From assembly GCF_044385915.1 (NCBI RefSeq), contig NZ_JBISCC010000120.1:1-64000 (forward strand): DNA of 64,000 nucleotides. Direction: 5' to 3'. Below, in pieces: positions 1 to 8,349 of this stretch. The notes under the pieces are model-generated. The model was not told the origin of the DNA and made no database searches. It was given only the letters and a program-made list of their open reading frames with translations. The stretch's first letter is position 1. Every line of letters begins with the position of its first letter. A program made the translations under genes and the position numbers. The DNA is from Thalassobellus citreus. GTDB lineage: Bacteria > Bacteroidota > Bacteroidia > Flavobacteriales > Flavobacteriaceae.

Positions 1-1248
1 TAGTGTAACTGTGTTTCCACTTAAAGCGCCTGATGAATCATCATCACTCCATGTTCCTGTTTGATCTTCACCTGTTAGTAAATCAAATAAATTATAGGTT
101 TGTCCTGTTGTTATTGCTTCTAAACAAAATTCTACTGGTGTGTTTGCTGTTCCTGATTCTGGAGCTGGCTCTATTATTATAGTAACTGTAGAAGTAGCAT
201 TTGGACAAACACCAGTACTAAGTACTGTATAAGTATTTATATAAGTTCCTACTGCTAAAGATGAAATATTTACAGTACCTAAATCTCCGTTTGAAGTTGT
301 TAAATCTCCAGACCAAGTTCCATTAAGATCTTTTAAACCACCCAATTCATCAAATAAATTAATATCTGTCGTAGGTATATTATTTTCACAATATGTTAAA
401 CTTCCTGGTGTACCTGCATTTCGTGGTGTATCTATAACAACATTAACTGGTACAGCATTACTATCACAAAATAATTCATCAATTTGAATATAATATGTAG
501 CCCCATCTGTTAAAGGTACTGAAGGTGATAAAGCTGGCTGAATTGGTTCTCCAAATCCATCAATGTTAGCATACCAATTATAAGATGCTGTAGTACCTGG
601 GTCTAAATCAGCTATTGTTGGATTTACATCAGAACAAAATTCTTGTGAACTTGAAGGTGTTGGATCATTTGGTGAATTAAAAATTGCAGTACTTCCAATC
701 TCTGTTTGACTTTTACAACCACCGTTATCAACAAATACTACATAGTAGAAAGATCCACCAGAAGGTATAGCATCAGTTCCATTCGCTAAGCTTGTTAATT
801 CAAAATCATCATAAACCTCTACTGACCCACCAGAAGGTATATTTGATAGTAATACATCGTCTATATATGTTTGTACAGTTGGGTTTTCATTACTACAATA
901 AATACCGTCTAAACTTTGACCTGAATCATTTACCTGAAAACTAATTGTTATTGAAGGCCTTGTTCCACAGGTTCCTGAACTATCTCCGGCGTAAAAAGTA
1001 CCTTCGTAGACTAACTGATTACTTACAAATGCTACTCCACCTGTATCAAGGTTATACCAAACAATATCACTACCTGAAGCATAAGCATTTAAATCTTCAA
1101 ATGTAAATCCAGATGCATCGCAAATGGCTGTTGGTGTAGGATCGGGAATTGTAGGACATTGTGCATTTACAGAAAATGTTGTCCATAGAAATACAATTAA
1201 AAAGGCAACAAGAAAATTTGTATACCTAAAAAGGGATTTTGTTTTCAT
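1..1248 (-). CDS. Large secreted Ig-like repeat protein, N-terminal part (truncated by window)
   Basis: The reading frame is open from the ATG at 1248 to the window edge (416 codons), so only the N-terminal part is present. It starts with a classical signal peptide (positive MKTKSLFRY, a hydrophobic stretch, then FSVNAQ). After this come repeated beta-rich modules of about 80-90 residues, each built around a lone Cys (YCENN, FCSDVN, FCLEA) and a T-W-S/N-W-Y type core. These look like the Ig-like or HYR-like modules of Bacteroidota adhesins that often end in a gliding-motility-associated or T9SS C-terminal domain; that end lies outside the window. Probable role: T9SS-exported surface or adhesion protein. 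The module class is inferred from pattern, not from a search. Confidence 0.75.
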   Translation of the reverse strand, partial: MKTKSLFRYTNFLVAFLIVFLWTTFSVNAQCPTIPDPTPTAICDASGFTFEDLNAYASGSDIVWYNLDTGGVAFVSNQLVYEGTFYAGDSSGTCGTRPSITISFQVNDSGQSLDGIYCSNENPTVQTYIDDVLLSNIPSGGSVEVYDDFELTSLANGTDAIPSGGSFYYVVFVDNGGCKSQTEIGSTAIFNSPNDPTPSSSQEFCSDVNPTIADLDPGTTASYNWYANIDGFGEPIQPALSPSVPLTDGATYYIQIDELFCDSNAVPVNVVIDTPRNAGTPGSLTYCENNIPTTDINLFDELGGLKDLNGTWSGDLTTSNGDLGTVNISSLAVGTYINTYTVLSTGVCPNATSTVTIIIEPAPESGTANTPVEFCLEAITTGQTYNLFDLLTGEDQTGTWSDDDSSGALSGNTVTL

Positions 1249-1427
1249 AGATTTGGTTAATTAAGGTTACAATCATAAAACATATTTGTAATAAAATATC
1301 TCAATAAGACTAATCTAAATCCGGTTTGAAATAAATTACTTGCGCAATTTAACTGATTTTTTTGTATTTCATCGATTTTTTTTAATTTTTTTTAATCTTA
1401 TAGATAAAAAAAGATTTAAAACACAAA

Positions 1428-1451
1428 AAACCCACCTATTTAGGTGGGTTT
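1428..1451. terminator. Bidirectional intrinsic terminator downstream of coxA
   Basis: Perfect 11-bp stem AAACCCACCTA / TAGGTGGGTTT with a TT loop. It is A-rich on the left and T/A-rich on the right. It lies 25 bp past the coxA stop and would end the act-cox operon on the minus strand. Confidence 0.85.
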
Positions 1452-1475
1452 AAAATTTTATATTAAAGAAAAGTA

Positions 1476-3269
1476 CTAATGATGTAACTCTTCTTCGCCT
1501 TCTTTAAAAGGAATATTTTGAGGAACAAAATCTACATCATGTCCTGGTTTACTATAATCATAAGCCCAACGGTATACATGAGGAATATCTCCAGGCCAGT
1601 TACCATGAATATGCTCAACTGGTGTTGTCCATTCTAAAGTTGTAGATTTCCAAGGGTTTTGAGTTGCTTTTTTACCATAGAAAATACTAATAAAGAAATT
1701 ATATAAATAAACTAATTGTACTACCCCACCAATTAAGGCAAAAATTGTTATAATAACGTTTACATTAGCTAAATCGTCAAATAAAGGGAAGTTACTATTT
1801 GTATAATAACGACGAGGTAAACCAGCCATTCCTATAAAGTGCATTGGAAAAAACACACCGTAAGCACAAACTGCAGTTATCCAAAAGTGAATATACCCTA
1901 AGTTTTTGTTTAACATCTTTCCATACATTTTAGGGAACCAGTGATATATACCAGCAAACATACCATACAAAGCAGATATACCCATTACTAAATGGAAGTG
2001 AGCAACTACAAAGTAAGTATCATGTACATTAATATCTAAAGCACTATCACCTAAAATAATTCCTGTTAAACCACCTGTTATAAATGTTGATACAAAACCA
2101 ATTGAGAATAACATGGCAGGATTCATTTGTAAATTACCTTTCCATAGAGTTGTTATCCAGTTAAAGGCTTTTACAGCTGATGGTATCGCAATTAATAAGG
2201 TTGTAAAAGTAAATACAGAACCTAAGAAAGGATTCATTCCCGAAACAAACATATGGTGACCCCATACAATTGTTGATAAGAATGCAATTGCTAAAATTGA
2301 AGCAATCATGGCACGGTAACCAAAAATTGGCTTACGTGAATTTGATGCCATAATCTCAGAAACTAATCCCATAGCAGGTAATATTACAATATATACCTCA
2401 GGGTGTCCTAAGAACCAAAATAAATGTTCGAATAATACTGGTGAACCTCCTTGATAATGCAGTACCTCACCTTGAATAAATATATCTGATAAGAAGAATG
2501 ATGTTCCAAAACTTCTATCCATTATTAATAATAATGCTGCTGATAATAATACTGGAAAAGAAATAACACCAATAATAGCAGTAACAAAAAATGCCCAAAT
2601 TGTAAGAGGAAGTCTTGTCATAGACATTCCTTTAGTACGTAAGTTAATTACAGTAACAATATAATTAAGAGATCCCATTAATGAAGATGCAATAAATATT
2701 GCCATAGCAACTAACCATAAAGTCATACCCATACCTGAACCACCTTGTGCCATAGGTAAAGCACTTAATGGAGGATATATAGTCCAACCAGCAGCAGCTG
2801 GTCCTGCTTCAACAAATAATGAAATAACCATGATAACACTTGATAAAAAGAATAACCAATATGATATCATATTTAAAAAGCCTGATGCCATATCACGTGC
2901 ACCAATTTGTAACGGAATTAATAAGTTACTAAACGTACCACTTAAACCAGCTGTTAATACAAAGAATACCATGATAGTACCATGTATTGTTACTAATGCT
3001 AAATAAATATCTGCATCCATAACACCGTCTGGTGCCCATTTACCTAATAATGCTTCAAATAACACGTTTGGTTCTTCTGGCCATGCAATTTGCATACGAA
3101 ACATCATAGACATTAAAACACCTATAACTCCCATAATAGTACCTGTAACTAGATACTGTTTAGCAATCATTTTATGGTCTTGACTAAATATATATTTAGT
3201 TACAAACGTTTCTTTATGATGATGTCCGTGGTCGTCTTCGTGTGCGTGAGTATCTGCGTGTGCTGACAT
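1476..3269 (-). CDS. coxA: Cytochrome c oxidase subunit I (aa3 type, A1 class)
   Basis: 597-residue haem-copper oxidase subunit I, which reduces O2 and pumps protons in the inner membrane. About 12 membrane segments are visible. The active-site signatures are intact: WFLGHPEVYI with the D-channel Glu and the cross-linking Tyr (about residues 280-290), the HH pair of WGHHMFVSGMNP (CuB ligands), and HDTYFVVAHFH (haem a/a3 ligands). The GHPEVY form marks the A1 class. The first 20 residues are unusually His/Asp rich. It is the last gene of the act-cox operon, 26 bp after coxB and before a strong terminator. coxC/D and haem-synthesis genes are not in the window. Confidence 0.97.
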   Translation of the reverse strand: MSAHADTHAHEDDHGHHHKETFVTKYIFSQDHKMIAKQYLVTGTIMGVIGVLMSMMFRMQIAWPEEPNVLFEALLGKWAPDGVMDADIYLALVTIHGTIMVFFVLTAGLSGTFSNLLIPLQIGARDMASGFLNMISYWLFFLSSVIMVISLFVEAGPAAAGWTIYPPLSALPMAQGGSGMGMTLWLVAMAIFIASSLMGSLNYIVTVINLRTKGMSMTRLPLTIWAFFVTAIIGVISFPVLLSAALLLIMDRSFGTSFFLSDIFIQGEVLHYQGGSPVLFEHLFWFLGHPEVYIVILPAMGLVSEIMASNSRKPIFGYRAMIASILAIAFLSTIVWGHHMFVSGMNPFLGSVFTFTTLLIAIPSAVKAFNWITTLWKGNLQMNPAMLFSIGFVSTFITGGLTGIILGDSALDINVHDTYFVVAHFHLVMGISALYGMFAGIYHWFPKMYGKMLNKNLGYIHFWITAVCAYGVFFPMHFIGMAGLPRRYYTNSNFPLFDDLANVNVIITIFALIGGVVQLVYLYNFFISIFYGKKATQNPWKSTTLEWTTPVEHIHGNWPGDIPHVYRWAYDYSKPGHDVDFVPQNIPFKEGEEELHH

Positions 3270-3295
3270 AATCTTATATCTGGTTTATCTTTTAA

Positions 3296-4363
3296 TTAGT
3301 TAATTAGAGAGTTTTTGAATTCTTTTTGCTCTTTAATCCAAGCATCGTATTCATCTTGAGTTTCTACTACAATTTTCATTTGCATGTTGTAATGCGATTT
3401 ACCACAAATCTTATTACATAATAGTAAATAATCAAACTCATAAGGTTCTAAAGCTTCTTCACCTTTAGCAACTAATGGTTTACTATTTTCAACTCTAATT
3501 TTATTAATTTTGGTAACTTTCTCTTGCATTTGTGGTGTTTCACGCATATCTGCAGTAGTAACTGTTGGCGTAAAACCAAATTGTGTAATCATACCTGGAA
3601 CACAATTCATTTGCGCTCTAAAGTGAGGCATATAAGCTGAATGCAATACATCTTGAGATCGCATTTTAAACAATACTGGTTTTCCAACAGGTAAATGTAA
3701 TTCTGTTGTAATAATATCGTCTTGAGCGTTAGGATCGGCTTCATCTAAACCTAATATATTAGCACGATCAATATCAATTAAACGCACATTAGCTTTACCT
3801 AAAGTATTATCGGCTCCTGAATATCTTGCTTTCCAGTTAAATTGTTGTGCATATAATTCAACAACTAATGGGTCATCACTTTCATCAACACTAGTTATGT
3901 TAATCCAAGTATTTAATCCGTAAATAATTAAACCTGTTAAAACAATTACAGGAATAATAGTCCATATAGCTTCTAACTTACCACTATCGGAGAAAAACAA
4001 CGCTTTCTTTCCTTTTTCACCTTTATATTTAAAAGCAAAATAATGTAATAAAAACTGAGTAATTGTTTGTACAATAAAAATAAGAACCAAAGAGATAATC
4101 ATCAAATTATCAATTGTTGGCCCATGCTCTGATGCCGAATTAGATAATAAAGGTAAATCACCCCAATTTATAAAACATATGATTGTAATGATATAAATGA
4201 AAGCTAAAAAGCCCATCATTAAATATCCATTCATTGTATTGTCTTTGTCACTGGCAACTTGAGAGTTTTCGTTTTTAGCTTGAGCTAAATCAAAAATCTT
4301 TACCATTTGCCAAATGGCAACTAATATAAATACTAAAACTATAATTGTTAATAAAGCTGTCAT
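3296..4363 (-). CDS. coxB: Cytochrome c oxidase subunit II
   Basis: 355 residues. Membrane helices lie near residues 1-20, 45-65, 85-110 and 135-155, followed by a periplasmic cupredoxin domain. The binuclear CuA site is complete: His in VLHSAYMPHF and the C-x3-C-x3-H-x2-M cluster CNKICGKSHYNM near residue 315. No cytochrome c domain is fused at the C-terminus, so this is an aa3-type rather than caa3-type subunit; electrons would be delivered by the haem c of complex III (ActE/ActA). The extra N-terminal helices are usual for Bacteroidota. It lies between actF and coxA in the same operon. Confidence 0.95.
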   Translation of the reverse strand: MTALLTIIVLVFILVAIWQMVKIFDLAQAKNENSQVASDKDNTMNGYLMMGFLAFIYIITIICFINWGDLPLLSNSASEHGPTIDNLMIISLVLIFIVQTITQFLLHYFAFKYKGEKGKKALFFSDSGKLEAIWTIIPVIVLTGLIIYGLNTWINITSVDESDDPLVVELYAQQFNWKARYSGADNTLGKANVRLIDIDRANILGLDEADPNAQDDIITTELHLPVGKPVLFKMRSQDVLHSAYMPHFRAQMNCVPGMITQFGFTPTVTTADMRETPQMQEKVTKINKIRVENSKPLVAKGEEALEPYEFDYLLLCNKICGKSHYNMQMKIVVETQDEYDAWIKEQKEFKNSLIN

Positions 4364-4394
4364 TGGTATCGTTCGTCTTTATTTAATATCTTGA

Positions 4395-5756
4395 TTAATA
4401 ATGAAAATCTTCACTTTCCTTTCTAAAAGGATATCCTTTTACAAGTAATGGTGCTTTTGTTAATGCAGTAAACACTACAAATATGAATAATCCTGCAAAT
4501 AATAATATTGAACTAATTTCAGGAATACCAATAAACCATTGGTCTCCTACAGTTGCAGGCATGATCATATTGAAAATATCTATATAATGTCCAAATAATA
4601 TTACTAAACCAGCCATAACAACAAACCAAGGAATACGTTTATAATCGGCATTCATTAACATTAATATAGGGAAAACAAAATTCATAACTACCATACCTAA
4701 GAATAGTAATTTATAATCTTGAAAACGTGTTACAAAATATGTTACCTCTTCTGGAATATTTGAATACCATATTAACATAAATTGAGAGAACCATAAGTAC
4801 GTCCAAAAAATACTGAAGGCAAACATAAATTTAGCAACATCATGTAAATGGTTTTCATTTACAAATTCTAATACACCTTTAGATTTTAAGTATATTGTTA
4901 TTAACGCAATAACAGTTATACCACTTACAAACATACTAGCAAATACATACCATCCAAATAATGTAGAGAACCAGTGTGGATCTACACTCATAATCCAATC
5001 CCAAGACATCATAGATTCTGTATAAATAAAGAATACTAAAAATGCTGCTGAAATACGGAAAGATTTTTTAAAGTTACTTTTATCTTCTGCTGTATCTTGA
5101 GCAATTGAAAATTTACGTGAAAAATGACGATATAAACTCCAACCTGCAATAAATATTAAACCTCTAATAATGAAACCCCAAATATTTAACCATCCTGTTT
5201 TTCCTTCTATAAGTTTATCGTGAGCAACAACCTCTGGATCCATCCAGATGAATATATTATTGTGTCCAATAAAATGTGAAGCTGCGGCAATACCTAAAAC
5301 TATTAAAGCACCTGGCAATAAATATGCAGTAATACCTTCCATAACTCTAAATAATACTGGAGACCATCCTGCTTGTGATGCAATTTGTATAGCATAAAAT
5401 GCTAAAACTCCTAAAGAAATCATCATAAAGAAAAATGCTGCTACATATAATGCAGACCAAGGTCTATTAGCAATTTGATGTTGAACATGCTCTACATGTT
5501 TTGCATGCTCATCTACAACTGCATGATCTGATTCAGCATGTGCTTCTTCTCCATGAGATTCAACTTTATGTGCATCATGACCAACTTCAGCATGAGTATC
5601 TTCTGCATGACCACCTCCATGATGTTCTCCTGCAAGTAAGGTTTCAACTTCTTCAAAAGACTTATGAGATGTCGCAAAACCAATCCCAACTCCTATTGCT
5701 CCTAATAGCATTAAGATGAAAGAAAATGTCTTTAATTTATTTGAAAATGTGTACAT
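4395..5756 (-). CDS. actF: Alternative complex III subunit ActF (NrfD-like membrane protein)
   Basis: 453 residues with about ten predicted membrane helices, in the PsrC/NrfD-like family. Its position between actE and coxB and the whole act gene order identify it as ActF, the second NrfD-like quinol-site or proton-path subunit of alternative complex III. Between helix 1 and helix 2 (about residues 40-95) it carries a very His- and Glu-rich hydrophilic loop (HHGGGH, HAEDTHAE, HAKHVEHVQHQ). No other helix-connecting loop in the protein looks like this. The ATG at 5756 is followed directly by a transmembrane-type N-terminus. Confidence 0.93.
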   Translation of the reverse strand: MYTFSNKLKTFSFILMLLGAIGVGIGFATSHKSFEEVETLLAGEHHGGGHAEDTHAEVGHDAHKVESHGEEAHAESDHAVVDEHAKHVEHVQHQIANRPWSALYVAAFFFMMISLGVLAFYAIQIASQAGWSPVLFRVMEGITAYLLPGALIVLGIAAASHFIGHNNIFIWMDPEVVAHDKLIEGKTGWLNIWGFIIRGLIFIAGWSLYRHFSRKFSIAQDTAEDKSNFKKSFRISAAFLVFFIYTESMMSWDWIMSVDPHWFSTLFGWYVFASMFVSGITVIALITIYLKSKGVLEFVNENHLHDVAKFMFAFSIFWTYLWFSQFMLIWYSNIPEEVTYFVTRFQDYKLLFLGMVVMNFVFPILMLMNADYKRIPWFVVMAGLVILFGHYIDIFNMIMPATVGDQWFIGIPEISSILLFAGLFIFVVFTALTKAPLLVKGYPFRKESEDFHY

Positions 5757-5776
5757 ATCTATATAATCTTATCTTC

Positions 5777-6322
5777 TTACTTTACTAAATCAGCTCTTAA
5801 TTTTAACACGTATGAAACTACTTGCCAACGTTCTTCTTCGTTTAGTTGGTTTGCATAACTACCCATGGCATTTTTACCATAATAAATAGTATGGTAAGTA
5901 CTCCCTTCGGTAATGTCTCTATCTGCATAATTTGGTATACCAAGAATTTTTTCTCTTTTAACTAAATTACCTTGACCTTTACCTTTATTACCGTGGCATA
6001 TACCACAATAAATATCATATAACTCCTTACCTTTAACTAAATCTACTTGTGTAGAATCTAAAGGACTTGTTAAAGTAGCCTTAGCTAATTCATAACCTTC
6101 AGTAGAATTTTCAATATCAAAAGGAATATAACCTCTAGGAACAGAACCTTCAGCAGGAATTTGTGCTTCAACTCCATTTGGAAATGCAGCTTCATCATAT
6201 GTTTCATACCCTACAGATTGGTACATGTTAGGCATGAATTGGTAATTTCGAGATGTATCTTTTTTACAAGACACTGCTACGAAAATAACGGCTAGTACTA
6301 ATATTTTAATTAAGCTCTTCAT
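5777..6322 (-). CDS. actE: Alternative complex III subunit ActE, monohaem cytochrome c lipoprotein
   Basis: A longer frame opens at 6346 and would overlap actD by 17 bp. The internal ATG at 6322 is preferred: it sits 7 bp after the actD stop, has the purine-rich AAGAGAAAG before it, and gives a standard lipoprotein signal (MKSLIKILVL, cleavage before Cys in VAVSCKK). The mature 160-odd residues hold one c-type haem site, CGICHG, with a distal Met in the KNAMGSYA segment. It is the electron-exit cytochrome c subunit of complex III, anchored by lipid in the periplasm. 181 residues with this start. Confidence 0.93.
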   Translation of the reverse strand: MKSLIKILVLAVIFVAVSCKKDTSRNYQFMPNMYQSVGYETYDEAAFPNGVEAQIPAEGSVPRGYIPFDIENSTEGYELAKATLTSPLDSTQVDLVKGKELYDIYCGICHGNKGKGQGNLVKREKILGIPNYADRDITEGSTYHTIYYGKNAMGSYANQLNEEERWQVVSYVLKLRADLVK

Positions 6323-6329
6323 CTTTCTC

Positions 6330-6860
6330 TTAATGCGCTTTATCAATTAAATTAATCTCAACTGCTCCAGTTTCCTTAAGCAAATTTTCTAATTCACCTT
6401 CGTTACCACTCACAGCTATTTCCATTAAAAAGTGATCATCAGTAGTTCTAGGGTCTGGATTTTCAGCATTTTTAAAAGGCCACATTCTACTACGTAAATA
6501 AAATGTTATTACCATTAAATGGGCAGCAAAAAATACAGTTAGCTCAAACATAATTGGTACAAATGCTGGCATATTTTCTATATAGCTAAAACTTGGTTTT
6601 CCACCTATATTTTGAGGCCAATCTTCAATCATTATGAAATTCATCATTGTGATTGCAACTGTTAAACCAATTAAACCATAGATAAATGCTGTTATAGCTA
6701 TACGCGTTGGAGCAAGTCCCATAGCTTTGTCTAATCCGTGTACCGGAAATGGTGTGTATATTTCTTCAATGTGAAATCTTTCTGCCTTTACCTTTTTAAC
6801 GGCAGACATTAAAACATCATCATCGGTATAAATAGCGTGAATTACTTTTGAAGCTTCCAT
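6330..6860 (-). CDS. actD: Alternative complex III subunit ActD (DUF3341)
   Basis: 176 residues. It has a cytoplasmic N-terminal domain that begins KVIHAIYTDDDVLMSAV and contains the family-typical EEIYTPFPVHGLDKAMGL. Two membrane helices follow at about residues 55-78 and 98-122, then a short tail. This is the DUF3341 pattern of ActD, a two-helix accessory subunit of alternative complex III. It is packed tightly between actC (4-bp gap) and actE in the operon. Confidence 0.94.
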   Translation of the reverse strand: MEASKVIHAIYTDDDVLMSAVKKVKAERFHIEEIYTPFPVHGLDKAMGLAPTRIAITAFIYGLIGLTVAITMMNFIMIEDWPQNIGGKPSFSYIENMPAFVPIMFELTVFFAAHLMVITFYLRSRMWPFKNAENPDPRTTDDHFLMEIAVSGNEGELENLLKETGAVEINLIDKAH

Positions 6861-6863
6861 ATG

Positions 6864-8321
6864 CTACTTGTCGTTTTTTGTTTCTTTATTATTACTTCCA
6901 GATGTTCTTTCATCTGCACCGGTTCCTACTAAACTATCACCAGCCTCTCTAATTTTCTTATAACGTTCTCCTGAAGATTTTAAAATAGTTTTAACTTCAG
7001 CTTGTGCAATTACAGGGAATGTTCTTGAGTATAATAAGAATAATACAAAGAAGAACCCTATAGTTCCAATAAAAATTCCAATATCAACAAATGTTGGAGA
7101 GAACATAGTCCATGATGATGGTAAGTAATCTCTATGTAACGATGTTACAATAATTACAAAACGCTCAAACCACATTCCTACGTTTACTACAATTGATATA
7201 AAGAACGAGAACATAATACTTGTTCTAAGTTTTTTAAACCACATAAATTGTGGTGAGAATACATTACAAGACATCATCATCCAATATGCCCAAGCATAAG
7301 GTCCTGTTGCTCTGTTTAAGAATGCATACTGCTCATACTCTACACCAGAATACCATGCAATAAACAACTCTGTAATATATGCCACACCTACTATAGAACC
7401 CGTAATCATGATTACTATGTTCATTAATTCAATGTGTTGTACTGTAATATAATCTTCAAGGCTACATACTTTTCTCATAATAATAAGAAGAGTATTTACC
7501 ATTGCAAATCCTGAGAATACCGCTCCAGCAACAAAGTAAGGAGGAAATATAGTTGTATGCCAACCAGGAATAACAGATGTTGCGAAATCGAATGATACAA
7601 TAGTATGTACAGAAAGTACTAATGGTGTTGCTAAACCAGCAAGTACCAATGATACTTCTTCAAAACGTTGCCAATCTTTAGCACGACCAGACCAACCAAA
7701 GCTTAATAAAGCATATATTTTCTTTTGGAAAGGTCTAACTGCTCTATCTCTTAACATCGCAAAATCGGGAAGTAAACCTGTCCACCAGAATACTAATGAT
7801 ACAGATAAGTATGTTGAAATTGCAAATACATCCCAAAGTAATGGCGAATTAAAGTTTACCCACAGTGAACCAAATTGATTTGGAATTGGTAATACCCAGT
7901 ATCCTAACCATGGACGACCCATGTGAATAATAGGAAATAAACCTGCTTGAACTACCGAGAAAATGGTCATAGCTTCCGCAGAACGGTTAATAGCCATTCT
8001 CCATTTTTGACGGAATAATAATAGTACCGCTGAAATTAATGTTCCTGCGTGACCAATACCTACCCACCAAACAAAGTTAGTAATATCCCAAGCCCAACCT
8101 ACGGTCTTGTTTAATCCCCAGGTTCCAATACCTGTAGATATAGTATATAAAATACATCCAATACCCCAAAGAAAGGCTACAAGGGCAATAGAAAAAACTA
8201 TCCACCACTGTTTATTTGCTTTTCCTTCTACTGGTTTAGCCACATCAACAGTCACGTCGTGGTATGATTTTTCCCCAGTAACTAAGGGTCTTCTAATAGG
8301 TGCTTCGTAATGAGACGCCAT
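6864..8321 (-). CDS. actC: Alternative complex III subunit ActC (NrfD-like membrane protein)
   Basis: 485 residues and about ten membrane helices, in the NrfD/PsrC family. Recognisable segments include WWVGIGHAGTLISAVLLLF and the W-rich periplasmic loops MGRPWLGYWVLPIPNQFG. In alternative complex III, ActC binds quinol near the periplasmic side and contacts the iron-sulfur subunit ActB, which is encoded just upstream (28-bp gap). The C-terminal 40 residues are charged and cytoplasmic. The start is the ATG at 8321. Confidence 0.95.
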   Translation of the reverse strand: MASHYEAPIRRPLVTGEKSYHDVTVDVAKPVEGKANKQWWIVFSIALVAFLWGIGCILYTISTGIGTWGLNKTVGWAWDITNFVWWVGIGHAGTLISAVLLLFRQKWRMAINRSAEAMTIFSVVQAGLFPIIHMGRPWLGYWVLPIPNQFGSLWVNFNSPLLWDVFAISTYLSVSLVFWWTGLLPDFAMLRDRAVRPFQKKIYALLSFGWSGRAKDWQRFEEVSLVLAGLATPLVLSVHTIVSFDFATSVIPGWHTTIFPPYFVAGAVFSGFAMVNTLLIIMRKVCSLEDYITVQHIELMNIVIMITGSIVGVAYITELFIAWYSGVEYEQYAFLNRATGPYAWAYWMMMSCNVFSPQFMWFKKLRTSIMFSFFISIVVNVGMWFERFVIIVTSLHRDYLPSSWTMFSPTFVDIGIFIGTIGFFFVLFLLYSRTFPVIAQAEVKTILKSSGERYKKIREAGDSLVGTGADERTSGSNNKETKNDK

Positions 8322-8349
8322 AATTATATAATTGATTCTTTAATTAAAT

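Noticed and set aside
5501..5719. His/Leu-rich plus-strand frame
   Set aside because: Antisense of the His-rich loop of actF; repeated CAT/ATG codons create it.
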